A DNA stretch of 64,000 bases. It comes from Phaeosaccion multiseriatum (Eukaryota; Ochrophyta, other classes). Of this stretch, positions 11,600-31,881 are shown in pieces. Below the pieces are notes generated by a model that had not been told where the DNA came from, made no database searches, and worked only from the letters and a program-made list of their open reading frames with translations. Made by a program: the position numbers and the translations under genes. Within the stretch, counting starts at the first letter, position 1; every line of letters starts with the position of its first letter. The DNA is taken from NCBI GenBank assembly GCA_965112735.1, contig OZ218955.1, positions 2,914,001 to 2,978,000 on the forward strand. Direction: 5' to 3'.

Positions 11600-12996
11600 T
11601 GCTGCCTGTGAAGCCTCTCTAAAGGTAGCTTCGCCCAATACTATGGCTCGAGATAGAGGAAGGGTGACGGAGGGAAGGCACACAGGGGGGGAAGGGGGAG
11701 ATGGAGGGTGAAGTGGAAGAGAGAAGCGGAAAAATACATGGAAATTGAAGGAGAAGCGAGGGAACGGTTCCATAAGCCTACGTAAGCTTATGCAAAGAAT
11801 TTGGCTCTCTCTGATCGTTTGCCTGGGAGGACAGAGCGTGAGCATAGAGCGGCTGCAGGTTGGGGAGCAGAGAGGAGGGGCGATAGGAGAAACTAGGCGG
11901 TGGATGGGGCCGGCCCGGACAAAATGAGAAGGAGGAAAAGTCGATAAACGAGCTAGTTCAAAGTGGGCCGTCTTCGGTGGAGGATAGGAGCCTTGGCTGG
12001 AGCGCGGGGAAGTGGCGAGGCAGGCCTCCGCCCAACAGGGCTTCGGGGTGCAAAGAGAAACCTTCAAGGTAGGGTTACAACAGGCCAGGAGAGAGAGGTC
12101 TGGGTGTGCGGCAGCGAAGAAGAATCGGCCAGCGGCGGGGGGGGAGGAGGGTTGCCCTCACTGGATCGGATAGATGGGGAGGGAGAAGGAGGGGAGTTGA
12201 TGCGGCAAGGACAGAGTGGGTAGCTTTGCTTCTAAGCTCTCTCCAAGCCTGTTGAGAGTTTTAGAGGGGTGCGAGGTGCCTGGCGCGTCTGGTCGTGGCA
12301 AGCCGGTGGGACTTCGTTTGAGGTGGTGGCAGATGCGGCCCTTTGTATTGCAGCAACCGGAAGCCCTTGGGGTGGGAAAGAGGGGGACAACAGAGCGTTA
12401 GCAGTAGGAGAGTGGCAGGAGAACAACTGGAGAGCAGCGGCACGCTCAAGCAGCGGCAGCAGTAGCAGTAGCATCAGGAGCATCCTCAGTCAGCAACCTT
12501 TTTCTTTCTTGTTCAGGGCAAGGCTTTGGATCGCGGAGGGCGGTGGACCTGTGTGTGTGTGTTTCTGTGTTACTCATGCCTGTCGAAGAGACTGCTCACC
12601 CCCCCCCCCCTGTCCCACGCCCCCTTTCTGCCCTTCCTTCTTGAACTCAACTGCACATTCCTTCAACTAAAGCAAGCTACCTGCTTTACTGTTCAGCACA
12701 AGTTGTGCGAGGGTAGGTGCTGCTGGTACTGCTGGTGGTGACTCGGAAGCTCACCCCACGGGGGGGGGGGTTGCGGGGTCCGACAGTGAAGGCTCGGACC
12801 TGGCCGGATACCACTGCTCCTCACTCGCCATGCCTGCAGCACACGGGCTTGGCTAGATTACGCTATCCCCCAGAGGGGGGGGGGCGTGGGGTATAGCACC
12901 AGTGGGACTGGATTATTTGCTGACGAAGAAGGCAGCAGCAGCAACGCCAGCAGCAGCAGCAGTTGCAGCAGCAGTTGGTGATACAGGAGGGGCACC
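11600..12996. other. Divergent intergenic region, PA gene / PP4R3 gene
   Basis: Promoter region for both genes. It holds two short G-runs flanking a C/G hairpin-like stretch (about 12756-12900, with CTATCCCCC and GGGGTATAG arms) and a clear copy of the dispersed motif at 12971-12987, ten bases before the PP4R3 start codon. No supported gene. Confidence 0.5.
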
Positions 12997-15900
12997 ATGT
13001 CAGCTGTCAAAGGCGTGGAGATGGAGGTTGATTCGGAGGGCCCCGCCCCGGCAGCAGACGCAGGCGAGGAGGCAGAGAGTCAGCCAGCGCCGGCCTCCAC
13101 TTCCCCTCTTGGTAGAATGGAGGTCGAGCCTGCCAATGAGGAGGAGAAACTCGAGGGAGGTGAGGAGAAGACATCAGATGCAGTGGAGCGGATAGGGGGA
13201 GCAGTTGGTTATACAGGACAAGCGGCTGGCGCCCCCTCTAGCACAGAGGAAAATGGCGGCACAAGCAGTAGCGGTAGCGGTAGTGGTTGTGGGAGTAGTA
13301 GTAGTGTTAGCGATAGCGTTGACGGTATCAGCGACCGGACTAGTAGTAGAAAGAGTGGAGGTGGCGTGAAAGCCAGCAGTAGTGGAGCCACTAGCAGTGC
13401 CAGCGCCATGGAAGAGGAGGATGAGCGAGAAGGAGAAGAAGCAGGACCACAACAAGAGAGGGAGGACAGCAAAAAGGGGGCGAAGAAGAGTAGCAGCGAC
13501 GACGACGGCGGCGAAGGAGAGGGGGCGACAGCAGCAGTAGCGGCGGCAGCAAATGGAGGCAACCCGCGACTGAAGACTGGCCTCCGAAAGAGTGGTAGCG
13601 GAGGGAGTAGTAGTAGTGACGAGGATAGCGACGAGGACGCTTCAGCAGCGGCAGCAGCAGGAGGAGGAGCGGGCGGAGCCTCGGCGTCCGCTCGTTCGCC
13701 GGCGGGGGGCAGCCCAAAGGCCAAGGGAGCGAAGGGGGATACGTCGGGGGCGGAGGGTGGCTGGAGAGTGAAGCTGTACCAGCTCAACAACGAAGGACAG
13801 TGGGACGACAAAGGAACAGGTAACAGAGAGCACAGGGAGAAGCGTGAAGAATGGGGGTGGGTGGGGGAGGAGAAGCACCGAACTCCGTTTACGCACGTGG
13901 ACAGTACAGGGAGGGGCTGATGGTGTATGAAACGCCTCTCGTTCGTAACCACCCGTCCCCCCCCCCCCCCACCAACGCCCAGGGCACATTACCTGCAAAT
14001 TCGTAGAGAACTTGGGCGGTGCCGCCCTCTTAGTCTCCGCCGAGGAGGGCGGGCGTGAGCTTCTGCAGAGCAGAGTTGTGGACGGTGATGTGTACCAGCG
14101 GCAGGGGGACAACATTATCACTTGGTGTGAACCGAGTTGCAACGGCATGCTGGGCTTGGACCTGGCGCTATCCTTCCAAGAGAATCAGGGCTGTTTGGAG
14201 ATTTGGGGGCAAGTGTGCGAAGTGCAAGGGAGGTTCGCGGGCGACTATAGAGGGGGTGGTGGGGGAGGAGGAGGGGGAGGAGGAGGGGGAGGAAGCGGAG
14301 GAGGAGGGGGGGGGGGAGGAGGAGGAGGAGCGGGGGGTGGTGGCGGGGCCGGGGGGATGGGAGCGGGAGGAGGAGGAGGAGGAGGAGGAGGAGGAGGGGG
14401 GCTGAACCCGTCGAACGCGAGTCTTCCCGAGCCGAAGCTCGACACCCTGACGGAGATTGCAGAGGCATTAACGAGCAACGTTACGGCGTTGAGTGTGCGA
14501 GAGGCCTATGCCTTGTGGGTGGTCAATGCAGGGGAGGCTTTTGTGAGTCAGCTGCTCTCCGTCTTCTCGGATGCAGAAGACTTGGAGGATATGGAGAGCA
14601 TTCACAAGCTCTGTGCCATTTTCAAGGCTCTCATCTTCCTCAACGACACGTCTCTCCTGGAGCTATTGCTCAGCGACAATGTCTTTGTGCCCATGACCGG
14701 AGTGTTTGAGTTTGACCCCGAGCTAAAAGAACGGGCTCATCACCGCGCCTTTCTCAACGATGTGGCGGGGTTTAAGCAGATTTTACCCATGGAGGATCAG
14801 GACGTTGTGGCCAAGATTCACCAGAACTACCGAGTCATGTTTCTCAAGGACGTGTTGCTGCGGCCAATGCTGGACGATGCCGTGGTGAGCACGCTCAACA
14901 CCATTACCTTCTTCAACAATGCCGAGATTGTGGTGGCGTTGTATCAGGACAGCGATTACATCAAGCGCGTGTTTTCGCTGCTGCTGGTACGTACTTATGT
15001 CAGAGGGAGAGGAGAGGAGAGGAGAGGAGAGGAGAGGGATGTACTAAGGGGTGCATCGTATGTGTGTAGGGATGTACTAAGGGGTGCATCGTATGTGTGT
15101 TGCGTTTCTGTGGGTGGGTCGGTGCTCTCTCTCTCTCTCTCTCTCTCTCCGTGTGTGTGTGAGATCAGAGGTGGCATGCGGCCTCCGTTGCCCATGCGCT
15201 TGGGAGTGGATATCCCTGCTCGATCGAGCGACCACTGACCACACTGCCACCTGCCACACCGCCTATATCTCTACTCCCTCTCTCATGTTTGTTTTGATTC
15301 GCCCCTCCCCCCCTCTGCCTCCCCTCCACCGCCCGAGAGCAGGAGGAGACAGTGTGGACGGAGGAGCGGCGGAGAGAGGACGTGCTGCTGTTCCTTCATG
15401 AGCTCTTTACCATGGCCAAGACGCTGCAGCTCACACAGAGAGACTCTTTCTACAGATACCTCTGGAACGAGGTGCCTCTCTTCGACGTGTTTGTGCCCGT
15501 GCTAAGGGACCCCAATGTGAGTGTGTGTGTGTACCAGTGCGTGTGCGTGCGTGCGTGGGTGTGTGAGTGTGTTCGAGGGTGAGTGTGTGAGTAGTGTGTG
15601 TGTCTGTGAGTGACTGTGAGTGTGAGTGTATGAGTAGTGAAAAGTGAGTACTCCTCTGTGTCGTGTTGTGTGGTACACAACCGACGGACAAACCAACCGA
15701 CCATCCCTGGGGAGCGAGCTGCGAGTAGCTTACCGAGACCACAGCCTTGTACACACACGCCCTTCCTCCTTGAGTTCCCTCGCCGAGTCTCGGCGATGGA
15801 AGTTGGCAGACATGTAGATGTAATCGCCTCTCTCTCTCCCTACCTCCCTCCTTCCCTCCCTCCATCCCTCCCTCCCTTCCTTTCTTCCTTCCCTCCTTCC

Positions 15901-17061
15901 TCCCTCCCTCCCTCCCTTTCCCTTCCTCCCTACCTCCCTCCCTCCCCCCCTCCCTCCCTTCCTCCCTTCCTCTCCCTTCCTCCGTACCTCCCTACCTCCC
16001 CTTACCTCACTCGCGGAACCTCACCCCACCCAACCCCTGCGTTGGTGCTGTGTGTCTCAAAACAAACACACGTCACGTGCTGCACTGCAGGCAACGCAAC
16101 CCGAGCGAACGGCCGTCATGGAGATTTTGTTGAGTAGCCTCAGCCACGACCCTGCCCTCCTTCGCACCCATGTGATTAAGCGATGCTCGCACCCGCCTCC
16201 TCCGCCCACGCACGCGGATGTGACGGGGGCACACAGACCGGCTGGGGCCATCACAGGGGGGAATGGGGAGCAACCCATGATGGCGGAGAGTGTGGAGGAG
16301 TGCGAGAGTTTGCTGTTTTGGGTGCTGCGAAGACTCACCACTGACGACGACACTGGCGTGTTGGTACAGGTGAGGGATGATGGCAGTGGATGGGAGAGGG
16401 AGGGAGGGGCAGTGTTAGCAAGTTGACGGGTGGAAATGAGCGCGCCGAGAGGCTTTCAGAACAGGCATGGAGTAACGGCCACTCGCGCGTGTGTCCTCTA
16501 CCCAGGAGTGACTCATTCGAACGGCCCTTCCCTGTTGCTTCACGCGCTTGCTGCTCTCCACTCTTCGTTCACACCACACAACTGCTTCCCTCCTTTCTCT
16601 CTTCTGTCCCATCGCCCCCACCCTTGCTGCACTGCTGCTGCTGCCCCGCCCCACTCCATCCACCCACCTGTAAATCAATCAGGCGGCGGAGATCTGCCGC
16701 ATGTGCCTGGACACAGAGACGATGGAGGGTATGCCGGAGAAGGACAACTTCCTCGGAGTGTTTTACGACTATTACATACAATGGCTGGTAAGAGAGAGAG
16801 AGAAGATGTTTGCAGCGTATGTGTGCGTCTGTGGAGTGTGCGCGAGCGAGTAAGTGTTTGTGTCTCCAGCTTCCTTCGTAGACGGGAGGCCGTGTGAAGA
16901 GCAGCTGGAGCGGACGGACACCTGCTGTACTGTTTGGGTGTGTGTGGGTGCTTGCTTTCCCTCCTCCTCCTCCTCCTCCCTCTGCCACTTTCTCTGTGTA
17001 TGATGCGTCTGTATGCCCCCAAATGTACGGCATCCACCCTCTCCCCAATGCGCGACACACA

Positions 17062-17124
<63 letters not shown>

Positions 17125-19764
17125 ACACACACACTCACACACTCACACCCCACACTCTCTCTCACACACACACCACAGATTGAGCCTCTCTGGCCAAGCA
17201 CACCGCCCCCGGAGAGTCAGCAGCACACGCACGCACACCAGCAACATCAGCGACCGGGTCAGTCGCAGCAGGCGCCTCAGACTCCTCAGCAGCACAGCAC
17301 TCAGTCCTCCAGCTCCACTCAGTCTACGGAGAAGTCAACACAGCACTCCATGAATGGCACCACCCCCAGCAGTGAGAAGAGCACTAGCAGCAACGGCAGC
17401 AGCGGCGAGAGCCCCGGGGGGTCAGGGAGTGGGGGCTCCGAGCCGCAATTGTTGGCAGGACTGGGGCTGACGGAGCCCGGGGGGGTAGCAGAGAGCAGTG
17501 GTGCAGCAGCAGGTGCTACTGCGGCGGCGGCGGCTTTAGCAGTTGGTGATACGGCAGTAGGGGGCGGAGCACCAACAGCACCAGAGGGGGGGGAGGCAGC
17601 GGTGCGGGCATTGCCTTCGTCAGGGGACGGGGATGGTGACGAGGGCAGGGAAGGGGAAGGGGGCAAGGCAGCAAGCGCGGGTGGGGATGCTGCTGTCTCG
17701 AAAGCAGGTGGGAGCAGCAGTGTTGGTGGCAAGGGAGAGGGTAAGCCTTCTCACTTTTCGCCCCCCTCGCCAGCAGCACCGTCCACACCCCGCGGTGTGA
17801 AGCGCGTGCTGACTGCGGCGGACGAGAACTCAGTGGCAGCAAAGGCGTCGCGAGGACACGCCTGCGAGGTTCTCTCGTTCTGTGTGAGGTCGCACACGTA
17901 CAGGATGAAGGTGCGTTCGCGTTGTGATGAGTCATTGGCGTTGCGCTTTGCCTTCATTGCGTGTATCGCGGTGGCCGTGTAAGGCGGAAGCGGAAACCAC
18001 CCGGCCTTACGTTGACCGATACCTTACGCTTCATCCTCCTGTCGATACCATCGCCTCTCGAAATTCCCTCCCTCCCTCCCTCTCTTGCCCGTCGTCCAGT
18101 ACTTTGTGCTGCGCAACAACATTGTGAGTCGGGTGCTTCGCCTCCTGCGGCAGAGGGACAAGTACCTGAAGCTGGCGGCCACGCGGTTCCTGCGCAGCTG
18201 CGTCGGCATGAAGGATGAGTTTTACAACAGATACCTCATGAAGAACAACCTCTTTGCACCGGTGAGTGCGTTGAGGAGGAGGAGGAGGAGGAGGGGGAGG
18301 TTGAGCTTGCGGCTCGTGGTCTTGTCTGGCCAGCCCTCCAGTTGCTGTCCTGACACCGCCTTTTGTTCGCTGTCAACGGTGTTCATCCCGGCTGCCCACC
18401 ACCGCCCACCCCCTCTCCACTTCCATCCTTTTTCTCCGCCTCCTCCTCCTCCTCCTCCTCTCCCTTCCCGTCCTCCCCGCCATTCATTGCCATCCTCTGT
18501 CGTCTCTCTCTCTCCCCTGAACTAGATCTTTGCCCTCTTTCGGGAGAACGGGGGCAAGGACAACCTGATCAACTCGGCGGTGATTGAGATGGTGGAGTTC
18601 ATCCGATCTGAGAACATCAAGTCGCTCATAGAGCACATTGTAGAACGTTTCAGGAACACCTTCAAAGACGTGACGTACGTGCCGACGTTTCAGAACATCA
18701 TTCTCAAATACGAGCAGAACAAGGACCTCCAGGAGAACAGGGAGAGAGACTCGCGGGCGGAGGATCGGGCCGCGCGGGAAGGAGGAGGCTTGGGGGGGGG
18801 AGGGGGTGGAGGCGGGATGGGCGGTGGAGGCGGGAGACAGCAGGCAAGCAGAGCGGCGGCGAGTCGGAGGAGGGTGCAGGAGGAGGATGACGATGAGGCT
18901 TACTTCAATGAGAGCGACGATGGGGATGAAGATGAGGACGAGGACATGGTGGGACCGTCGCCCTCGGTGCAGGGGGGAGGAGGGGAAGGAGGAGGAGGGT
19001 CACGTGTGGGCGGGGTGTGGGGCGGCAGCGGCAGCAGCAGCGGCAGTAGTGGCGGCAGCGGCAGTAGCGGTGGTGGCAGCAACGGTGGGGGTAGTACCAG
19101 TAGCGTGGGGGGTGGCGGGTCGGACGGAGAAGACCACGACGCGGGTGATGGGGCAGGGCGGAACGGTCCTGGAAGAGCTTCCGACTGGTTCCGACTGGTG
19201 GCGTACGACGAGGATGACGACGACGACGACGAGGGGGGGGGCGGGGCGGGGGGCGAGGAGGACGGCCGCACCGACGAAGACGACGACAAGCAGGCACAAG
19301 TCAAGAAGCAGAAGGGGCACAAGGGGCAGAAGGAGCAAAAGGCGCAACAGCGCCGGGTTTCGAGCCCAGTGCCACTTCGGGGGGGTGAGGATGCGGCGGC
19401 GCGAGAAGAGGGCGAGGGCAGGTCTCGCACCCCTCCCCTGGGATCGCTTCCCTCTCACCTCGCGGCGTCGGTGGCGGCCGCTGTGTCGGGGTCTGTGTCG
19501 GAGTCTAAGGCTTCGGCTTCTCAGGCGGCAGCAGCGTCCCTGCTGTCGACCTTCACACCTGCCTCCTCTTCCTCCTCCCCCGGCACCGCGACGTCACCGC
19601 CGAGACCGGGCTCTCCGGCTCCCTCAGCAGCAGCAGGAGCAGCAGTTGGTGATACTGCAGCGTCTTCGGGGCAGAAGCGCACTCACGAGGCCCAACCGCA
19701 GCAGGAGGCGAAGGAGGGGCGCGGTTCGGCGGCCCCGGACGCGAAGAAGTCGCGTGGCGTTTGA
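12997..19764 (+). CDS. PPP4R3: Protein phosphatase 4 regulatory subunit 3 (SMEK/Falafel family)
   Basis: Eight exons: 12997-13819, 13983-14986, 15343-15516, 16091-16369, 16683-16787, 17179-17910, 18100-18261 and 18526-19764. Every join is in phase, giving about 1505 residues. PP4R3 directs protein phosphatase 4 to nuclear and cytosolic substrates. After a low-complexity leader of some 250 residues comes an EVH1/PH-like domain split by intron 1 (WRVKLYQLNNEGQWDDKGTG, then HITCKFVENLGG). After a Gly-rich insert comes the SMK-1 domain (ESIHKLCAIFKALIFLNDTS, FLNDVAGFKQILP, FLKDVLLRPMLDD) and armadillo-like helices (HACEVLSFCVRSHTYRMK, YFVLRNNIVSRVLRLL, KYLKLAATRFLRSCVG, FYNRYLMKNNLF). The tail is acidic and Gly/Ser-rich with a KKSRG end. 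Three copies of the dispersed motif are in coding sequence (13201, 17539, 19641). Confidence 0.93.
15837..16008 (+). repeat. (CCCT)n/(CCTT)n tract in PP4R3 intron 3
   Basis: Imperfect pyrimidine tetranucleotide array inside the intron 15517-16090. Confidence 0.85.
17058..17178 (+). repeat. (CA)n tract before the 3' splice site of PP4R3 intron 5
   Basis: Long CA repeat ending at the CACCACAG acceptor (AG 17177-17178). The intron's 5' part (16788-16870) is GT/GA-rich, again complementary. Confidence 0.85.
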
Positions 19765-20349
19765 ACAGGGGGGTTGTGCGTGCGTGCGTGCGTGCGTGCG
19801 TGATTGCGTACATGCCGGTGATGGGGGTGGCAAGAGGTCACGACAGAGCAGCAGCAGCCGCCAGCAGGGGCAGCTGAGTGCGGCTGTTGCGAATCAGGCT
19901 GGGTGGTCTAGGTAGGCAGGTGGGGTGGGTGGGATCACGTTAAGGGGGTTTCTGCTGTTTCCCGCTGTCCCTTGGAAAGGTTACATCGTACATAATTAAT
20001 CCCATACTTTCTGCTACAATAGCTTTACAGTATCTGTGTGGTAAGTCTGTACGTACCAACACACGGCCGGGCTTTTGGATTTTGAGCTGGTGGGCCACCT
20101 GCACGTCAGGGGCCCACCAGCTTCACCCCAAGCTTCACTTTTGATTTGGAATTTGTCCTTGTTGCCCTCCGTCCCAACAGATATTTCAAGGAGGGAATAG
20201 AGGAGCAGAGGGAAGAGGGAACAGAAGATATGAGAGAGAGAGAGAAGAGAGCCACGCAGCGCGAGAGCAAGCAAGGGAGGAAGACGAGACGTTGGAGAGA
20301 GTCTGTAATCTAAAACTCTGGACTGCCACAAGAGGGAGGGAGTAGTGTC
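19765..20349 (+). other. Intergenic region, PP4R3 to Zn2Cys6 factor
   Basis: 3' end of PP4R3 with a short GTGC repeat (19776-19802), then the leader of the transcription factor. Nothing else recognised. Confidence 0.5.
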
Positions 20350-24786
<4,437 letters not shown>

Positions 24787-25791
24787 CGCCCACACTTATG
24801 CGTGTGTGAGTGTGTGCGTGTGTGTGTGTGCTTGTGTGTGTTTGCGTGTGCGTACGTATGTGTGCGTGTGCGTGCGTGCGTGCGTGCGTGTGTGTATGTG
24901 CGTGTGTCTGTGGTGTATGTCTCTTCGTGTGCCTGTGTCTACGTTTAATCGTGCCGGCAAGGGTACACGTCTGACCATGTTTGGGGGGTCATAGAAGGAA
25001 GCGTCGGGCAGCAGTTAGAGCCACGCTCTGGGGTTGTACATTGGGACGAGGGGAAGGGGAAACGGAAACAGAGAGGGGGGTGTACGACGAGGAGGAAGGA
25101 GGACGGAGAGCACTCAGACCATTTCGGTCTCTGTTCGTCGGCTTGAGGGGTCGTCGGACGGATGTAGAGTGCGTGTGTGAGTACATGGATGGCACCTTTG
25201 GCAGGTATGTGCCGCAAACGGCCTCAATGGAGGGTCTCGCCGGAGGGGGTGGCGAGGGAAGGCGGAGAGGAGAGACGTTATGATGGCATCACACAGGAGG
25301 AAGGGGGAAGGGGTATTTAGAATATAGGGTATGTAGCAAGCAATGCACCTCGACGTGTAGAATAGGGGGCAAGAAGGGCAGACCTATAGCCTGATTGGGG
25401 CATAGTTTCAGTTTCAGTTTATAGGGGCATGGAGTGGGCGGTAGAGGTGAAGGTTTAAAGACCGTTTGAATAGGATGTAAGTATAGGAGAGAATAATAAA
25501 TACTGAAGTACGAGTCAAGGAGAACCCTTCTGCTATTAGGGGAGAGTTCTCTAATTACCCATTCTCCCCTCGCCTCCTTGCGCCGCTTCGGCCGTCCTTG
25601 GAGGCTGTTGTTTCTCTTCTCTCCCTCCACCCCCCTCTCCACTATGGCCCTTCTCTCCTCCCTCCTCTCTGCCTCTTCCCTCCATGGCACCCTCCATCCA
25701 CCCACCCACCTACCCACCACGTTTTAAGAGAGCATAAAGTAGACATCTACTTTCTTGCTGTAACTGTGGCCTAACCCTGCCACTCTACACT
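24787..25791. other. Convergent intergenic region
   Basis: 3' flanks of the Zn2Cys6 factor and the trigger-factor-like gene. Contains a GT/GC-rich repeat (24800-24920). No coding frame I would defend. Confidence 0.5.
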
Positions 25792-28370
25792 TTACACGTC
25801 GATGGCGTCCACTGCCTTATCCACCACCGAGTCCCCTCCCATGTCCATCCCCGCCTCCTCCTCCTCTCCCACCAGCTCTGCAGGGGCGCCCATCGGGGTG
25901 TCGGGGTATTTGCAGCAAAGGTTGCACACAAACGTGAACGGCTCGTTGGTTACGAAGCGGGCACGAAGTTCCTTGGGCTCCTGGGGGGTGTGGGGGGATG
26001 GCAGTGGATGGGCGGGTGGCGTGTGCGTGCATGTGAGAGGAGGGGGTATAGCACATTGACAAGGAGGGCCAAAGAATAACAAATTGAAATTCGTTACGTT
26101 GTTCTCTGCTCTTTTGGCGTATACGGGTATGCGGTTGCTGTGACAGACTAGCAGCCGAGGCCATAAGAATGGACGCTTGTCACTCAGCCTCACCCTCTCT
26201 CCCTCCCCCCCTTCATCCCCTCCCTTTCTCCCTTCCTCCCTCCTTCCCCCCCTCCCTCCTTACCACCCCTCCCCACCTCTCTCCCTCTCTCCTTCACCAT
26301 CCACTACCATCCACTACTCCCCCGCACCCACCTCTGTGAGCTTGGCATCTCCCTCCTGCTTGTCAGGCAGCTGCTCGAGCCCGTAAGCATCAAGCGTGGC
26401 CAGCACAGCCTGAGTGATGACCTCCTCGATGCAGAAGTCGTAGAGCTGCGGCATGGCGTAGGGGGGCACTACCCCGTTCGGGAAACCCTGAGGGAGGAGG
26501 AGGAGGAGGAGGAGGAGGAGGAGAGGAGGCACGTCAGGGCAATGTATACTCCAGCCCCAGGAAGCCAACAGCAGCGCCGCCCCACGAGTAGCGACAGCGG
26601 AGGAAGAGAGGCCATCTACTACGATCCACTGCCTGCCGCAGTCTCACAGTCGAAGCCCCCCCTCCCTCCCCGTTATACCCCACTCCTTTCTCCACGCGCG
26701 GTGCACTCACCGGGAATTTGGCATTCTACTCGCAGTAAGAGTATTTTGGAGCATGTCGAGCATTTCGAGCAGCATCCACAGCAGCAGCAAGAGCAATAGG
26801 GCGGCAAGAGAGAGAGAGAATGACAGACACATGGGAGTCCCAAGCAGAGGAGGGAAGTGGGCAGTGCGATTATCGAGCCGTCATTGACGACACAGCAGAG
26901 GAGTTGGTAGTACAGTGCAAGCGGAGAAGGGAGGAAGGGGAAGGGGAGGGGGAGGGGGAGGGGGCAGAGCAAAGTGGGTGTGATGGAAGGGTTGGGAGAG
27001 GGATACAGAGAGAGAGGCGGAGAGAGAGAGAGAGAGGGAGGCAGGCAGGCAGGCAGACAGACAGGGGAGAAAAAGAGGGGAGATATGTGGGCAAACGCGC
27101 AGCCACCACCGTCATGTGCTCGCGTGCCTCTTTGACAGGAGCAGAGCGCCTCCGGCCGGTCTGTATGCCTCCATTACCTTCCCTCTCCCCACCTATATGC
27201 CTCCATCTCTCTTCTCTCTCCCCGCCCGTACACCTGACTGCCTGTCCAGGGGGGATCCCTCCTACTGACCTTTCGCATGTCCCTCATGAGCTGCACGTAG
27301 ATGCCCTTGGTGAGCTCCGCCGGCGCCGTAATGGTCATTTCGTACCTAGCAATGTGGGCGTCCTGCAGCAATCAACCACCACCAGACCGTCGGAGAAGGG
27401 AGGGAGGGAGGGACGATAAACACAACCCGAAGGGGGGGAGAAGATAAGAGGGGGGGGGGGGGGGTTAGAGCGTTGACCCAGTCAAGGCCTGATGTCAGGG
27501 CCCAGGCACATGCGATTTCTCCAGCCTTCCAAGCGCCAGAAACAAGACCAGACCGGAGTGAGTTCGATGCGAGGGGGGCAAAGAGATGGGCCCCACCACA
27601 CACAGAGCACCCCCATCGAGCTCTTTGTCTTGCCGAGCACCTGTTGCTGCTGCTCGGCCCTTGCACTTTACTCACCTCACTGACTGTTTCCTTATAGACA
27701 ACGTCGGCGTCTTCTGTTGCCTGAGGCAGCTTCAGCGGCCCCTCCATAGCATAGAGGCGCTGAGAAGAGGCTTTCAGCACAGCGCAGAGGGCGAGAAAGA
27801 GAGAGGAGGGAGGGGGGGTGGGAGGGTCAACACGAGGCGCTGGGGCGGCGAGTGATTCGAAGGCCGAGCCAGCGTCCCACAGATACAGTAGATAGTTGTC
27901 TGTGCATGCAATCACATCACGCGCCACCTTGAGCCCATCGCAGACCATTGCAGGGATCTCTCCGTACTCAGGCCACTCGCTGCTGCTACTTTTCCCTTCG
28001 TCATGCTATATTTACTGTGAAATGTACGATTCTCCCTCTTCATTCACTATGTGCACACTGGGTTGCCCGGCATCCATTGATCTCACTAGCAAGGGCGCAT
28101 GGACCTCTCCCAAAGAGAGCATCACAAATCAATGAGCCCCATGCTGGGGACACACCGATATACAAAGCACCGTAAACGTTGCATCTAGTAACTCTGCTGC
28201 GTACCTCTGCTCTTCCTCTGCTGCTGCTGGGGCCTATTGCTCCTCAATCCTAATGATGACTGTGCTGTGATGGCGGGACCTACGACAAAGCACGAGGCAG
28301 TGTTCATGGAGGCGAGGAATGTCGCACACCCACATGCCGCCGCGATGAACAGAGATGAGAGAGGACTCAT
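25792..28370 (-). CDS. Plastid trigger-factor-like ribosome-associated chaperone
   Basis: Five exons on the minus strand: 28370-28205, 27995-27676, 27362-27270, 26487-26332 and 25980-25792, all phase-consistent, about 307 residues. The leader MSPLSSLFIAAACGCATFL with SCF a few residues later resembles a heterokont plastid signal. The core resembles the short plastid relatives of bacterial trigger factor: YEMTITAPAELTKGIYVQLM, then across a splice GFPNGVVPPYAMPQLYDF in the place of the GFRxGKxP ribosome-binding signature, then EEVITQAVLATLDAYGLE, and a final strand RFVTNEPFTFVCNLCCKYP. The acceptor of exon 2 (CGAAG at about 28000-27996) is weak and chosen because it alone keeps phase. The basic residues of the bacterial signature are replaced by P, N and V, so ribosome binding is not certain. 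Confidence 0.58.
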
Positions 28371-28561
28371 GAGGAAGCGCGCTCTGCACTGACAAAGAAA
28401 AATGTCCCAAGTTTTTGTGTGGAGGGAAATGGGAGGTGTCAGGACAGTCAATGACATAATAGTAATATGCTACTCGATGGGCATCCATCGGCATCCGGTC
28501 TGTTCTCCCTCTCTACCGTGAGCAGAACGTCGGCCGGCTTCGGCTGGCTTCGGCTGCTGCC

Positions 28562-31143
<2,582 letters not shown>

Positions 31144-31881
31144 CTAGAGGGAGGGAGAGGGGGGAGAACAGAGGGAGGCGGGGAGGGGGGAGGAGAGAGC
31201 GAGGGAGAGACGAAGGGAGAGGGACGGAGGTGGGGAGAGAGAAGGAGGGGGACAGAGAGACATCAGGTAGGGGTCAGACACACACAGAGAAAGGGAGAGA
31301 GGTAGAAAGGTCGAGAAAGGGAGGGATACACCTCACCGTCGCGGTAGGACCCGGAGTTTTTGTTTGTTCTTCGTTTGTCTCCACTCTACTTCTCCTTGTC
31401 CACCCCCCGCTATCCTGATGGCGGCCAAGGCTGCGTAGAGCAATGAAGGACAGAGATGAGTACCACAGGAGCACGCGTTGCAGGGGAGGGAAGAGGAAAG
31501 GGGAAGTAAAAGTTGGGGGCGGTTTTGAGTGTGGGTACTCACAGATGGCTAAAAACACTTCTTCCTCTTTTCTTCTTCGACCATGGTCCTTACGTCCTGC
31601 GAGCACTCGCTCTCGTGCCTCTCTTTTAAGGGCCATGCGCGCACTCTCTCTTCCTCTCTCGTGCCTGTCTCCTTCCACCTGCGCTTTCCTGGAATTACCC
31701 CGCATGTATTGTTGATCGAACAACCCCTCTGGCGCTGGGTAGCTAGTTAAGGAGGAGGAGGATGTCGCTGCTTCGCTGCCGTACCCCCTCTTTCTCCCCC
31801 ATCCTCTGTGTGCGCAGAAGCTCGGCATAGACTTCGCGCATCCTCCCTAGAACCACAGCCGTTCCAATATGACTAGCCACT
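31144..31881 (-). other. Upstream region of the C2 gene
   Basis: GA-rich leader (31147-31320). A minus-strand frame from 31828 to a GTGAGT donor near 31544 is charged and Arg-rich and may be a 5' noncoding exon or a small separate exon; its phase does not fit the C2 reading frame. Confidence 0.35.
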
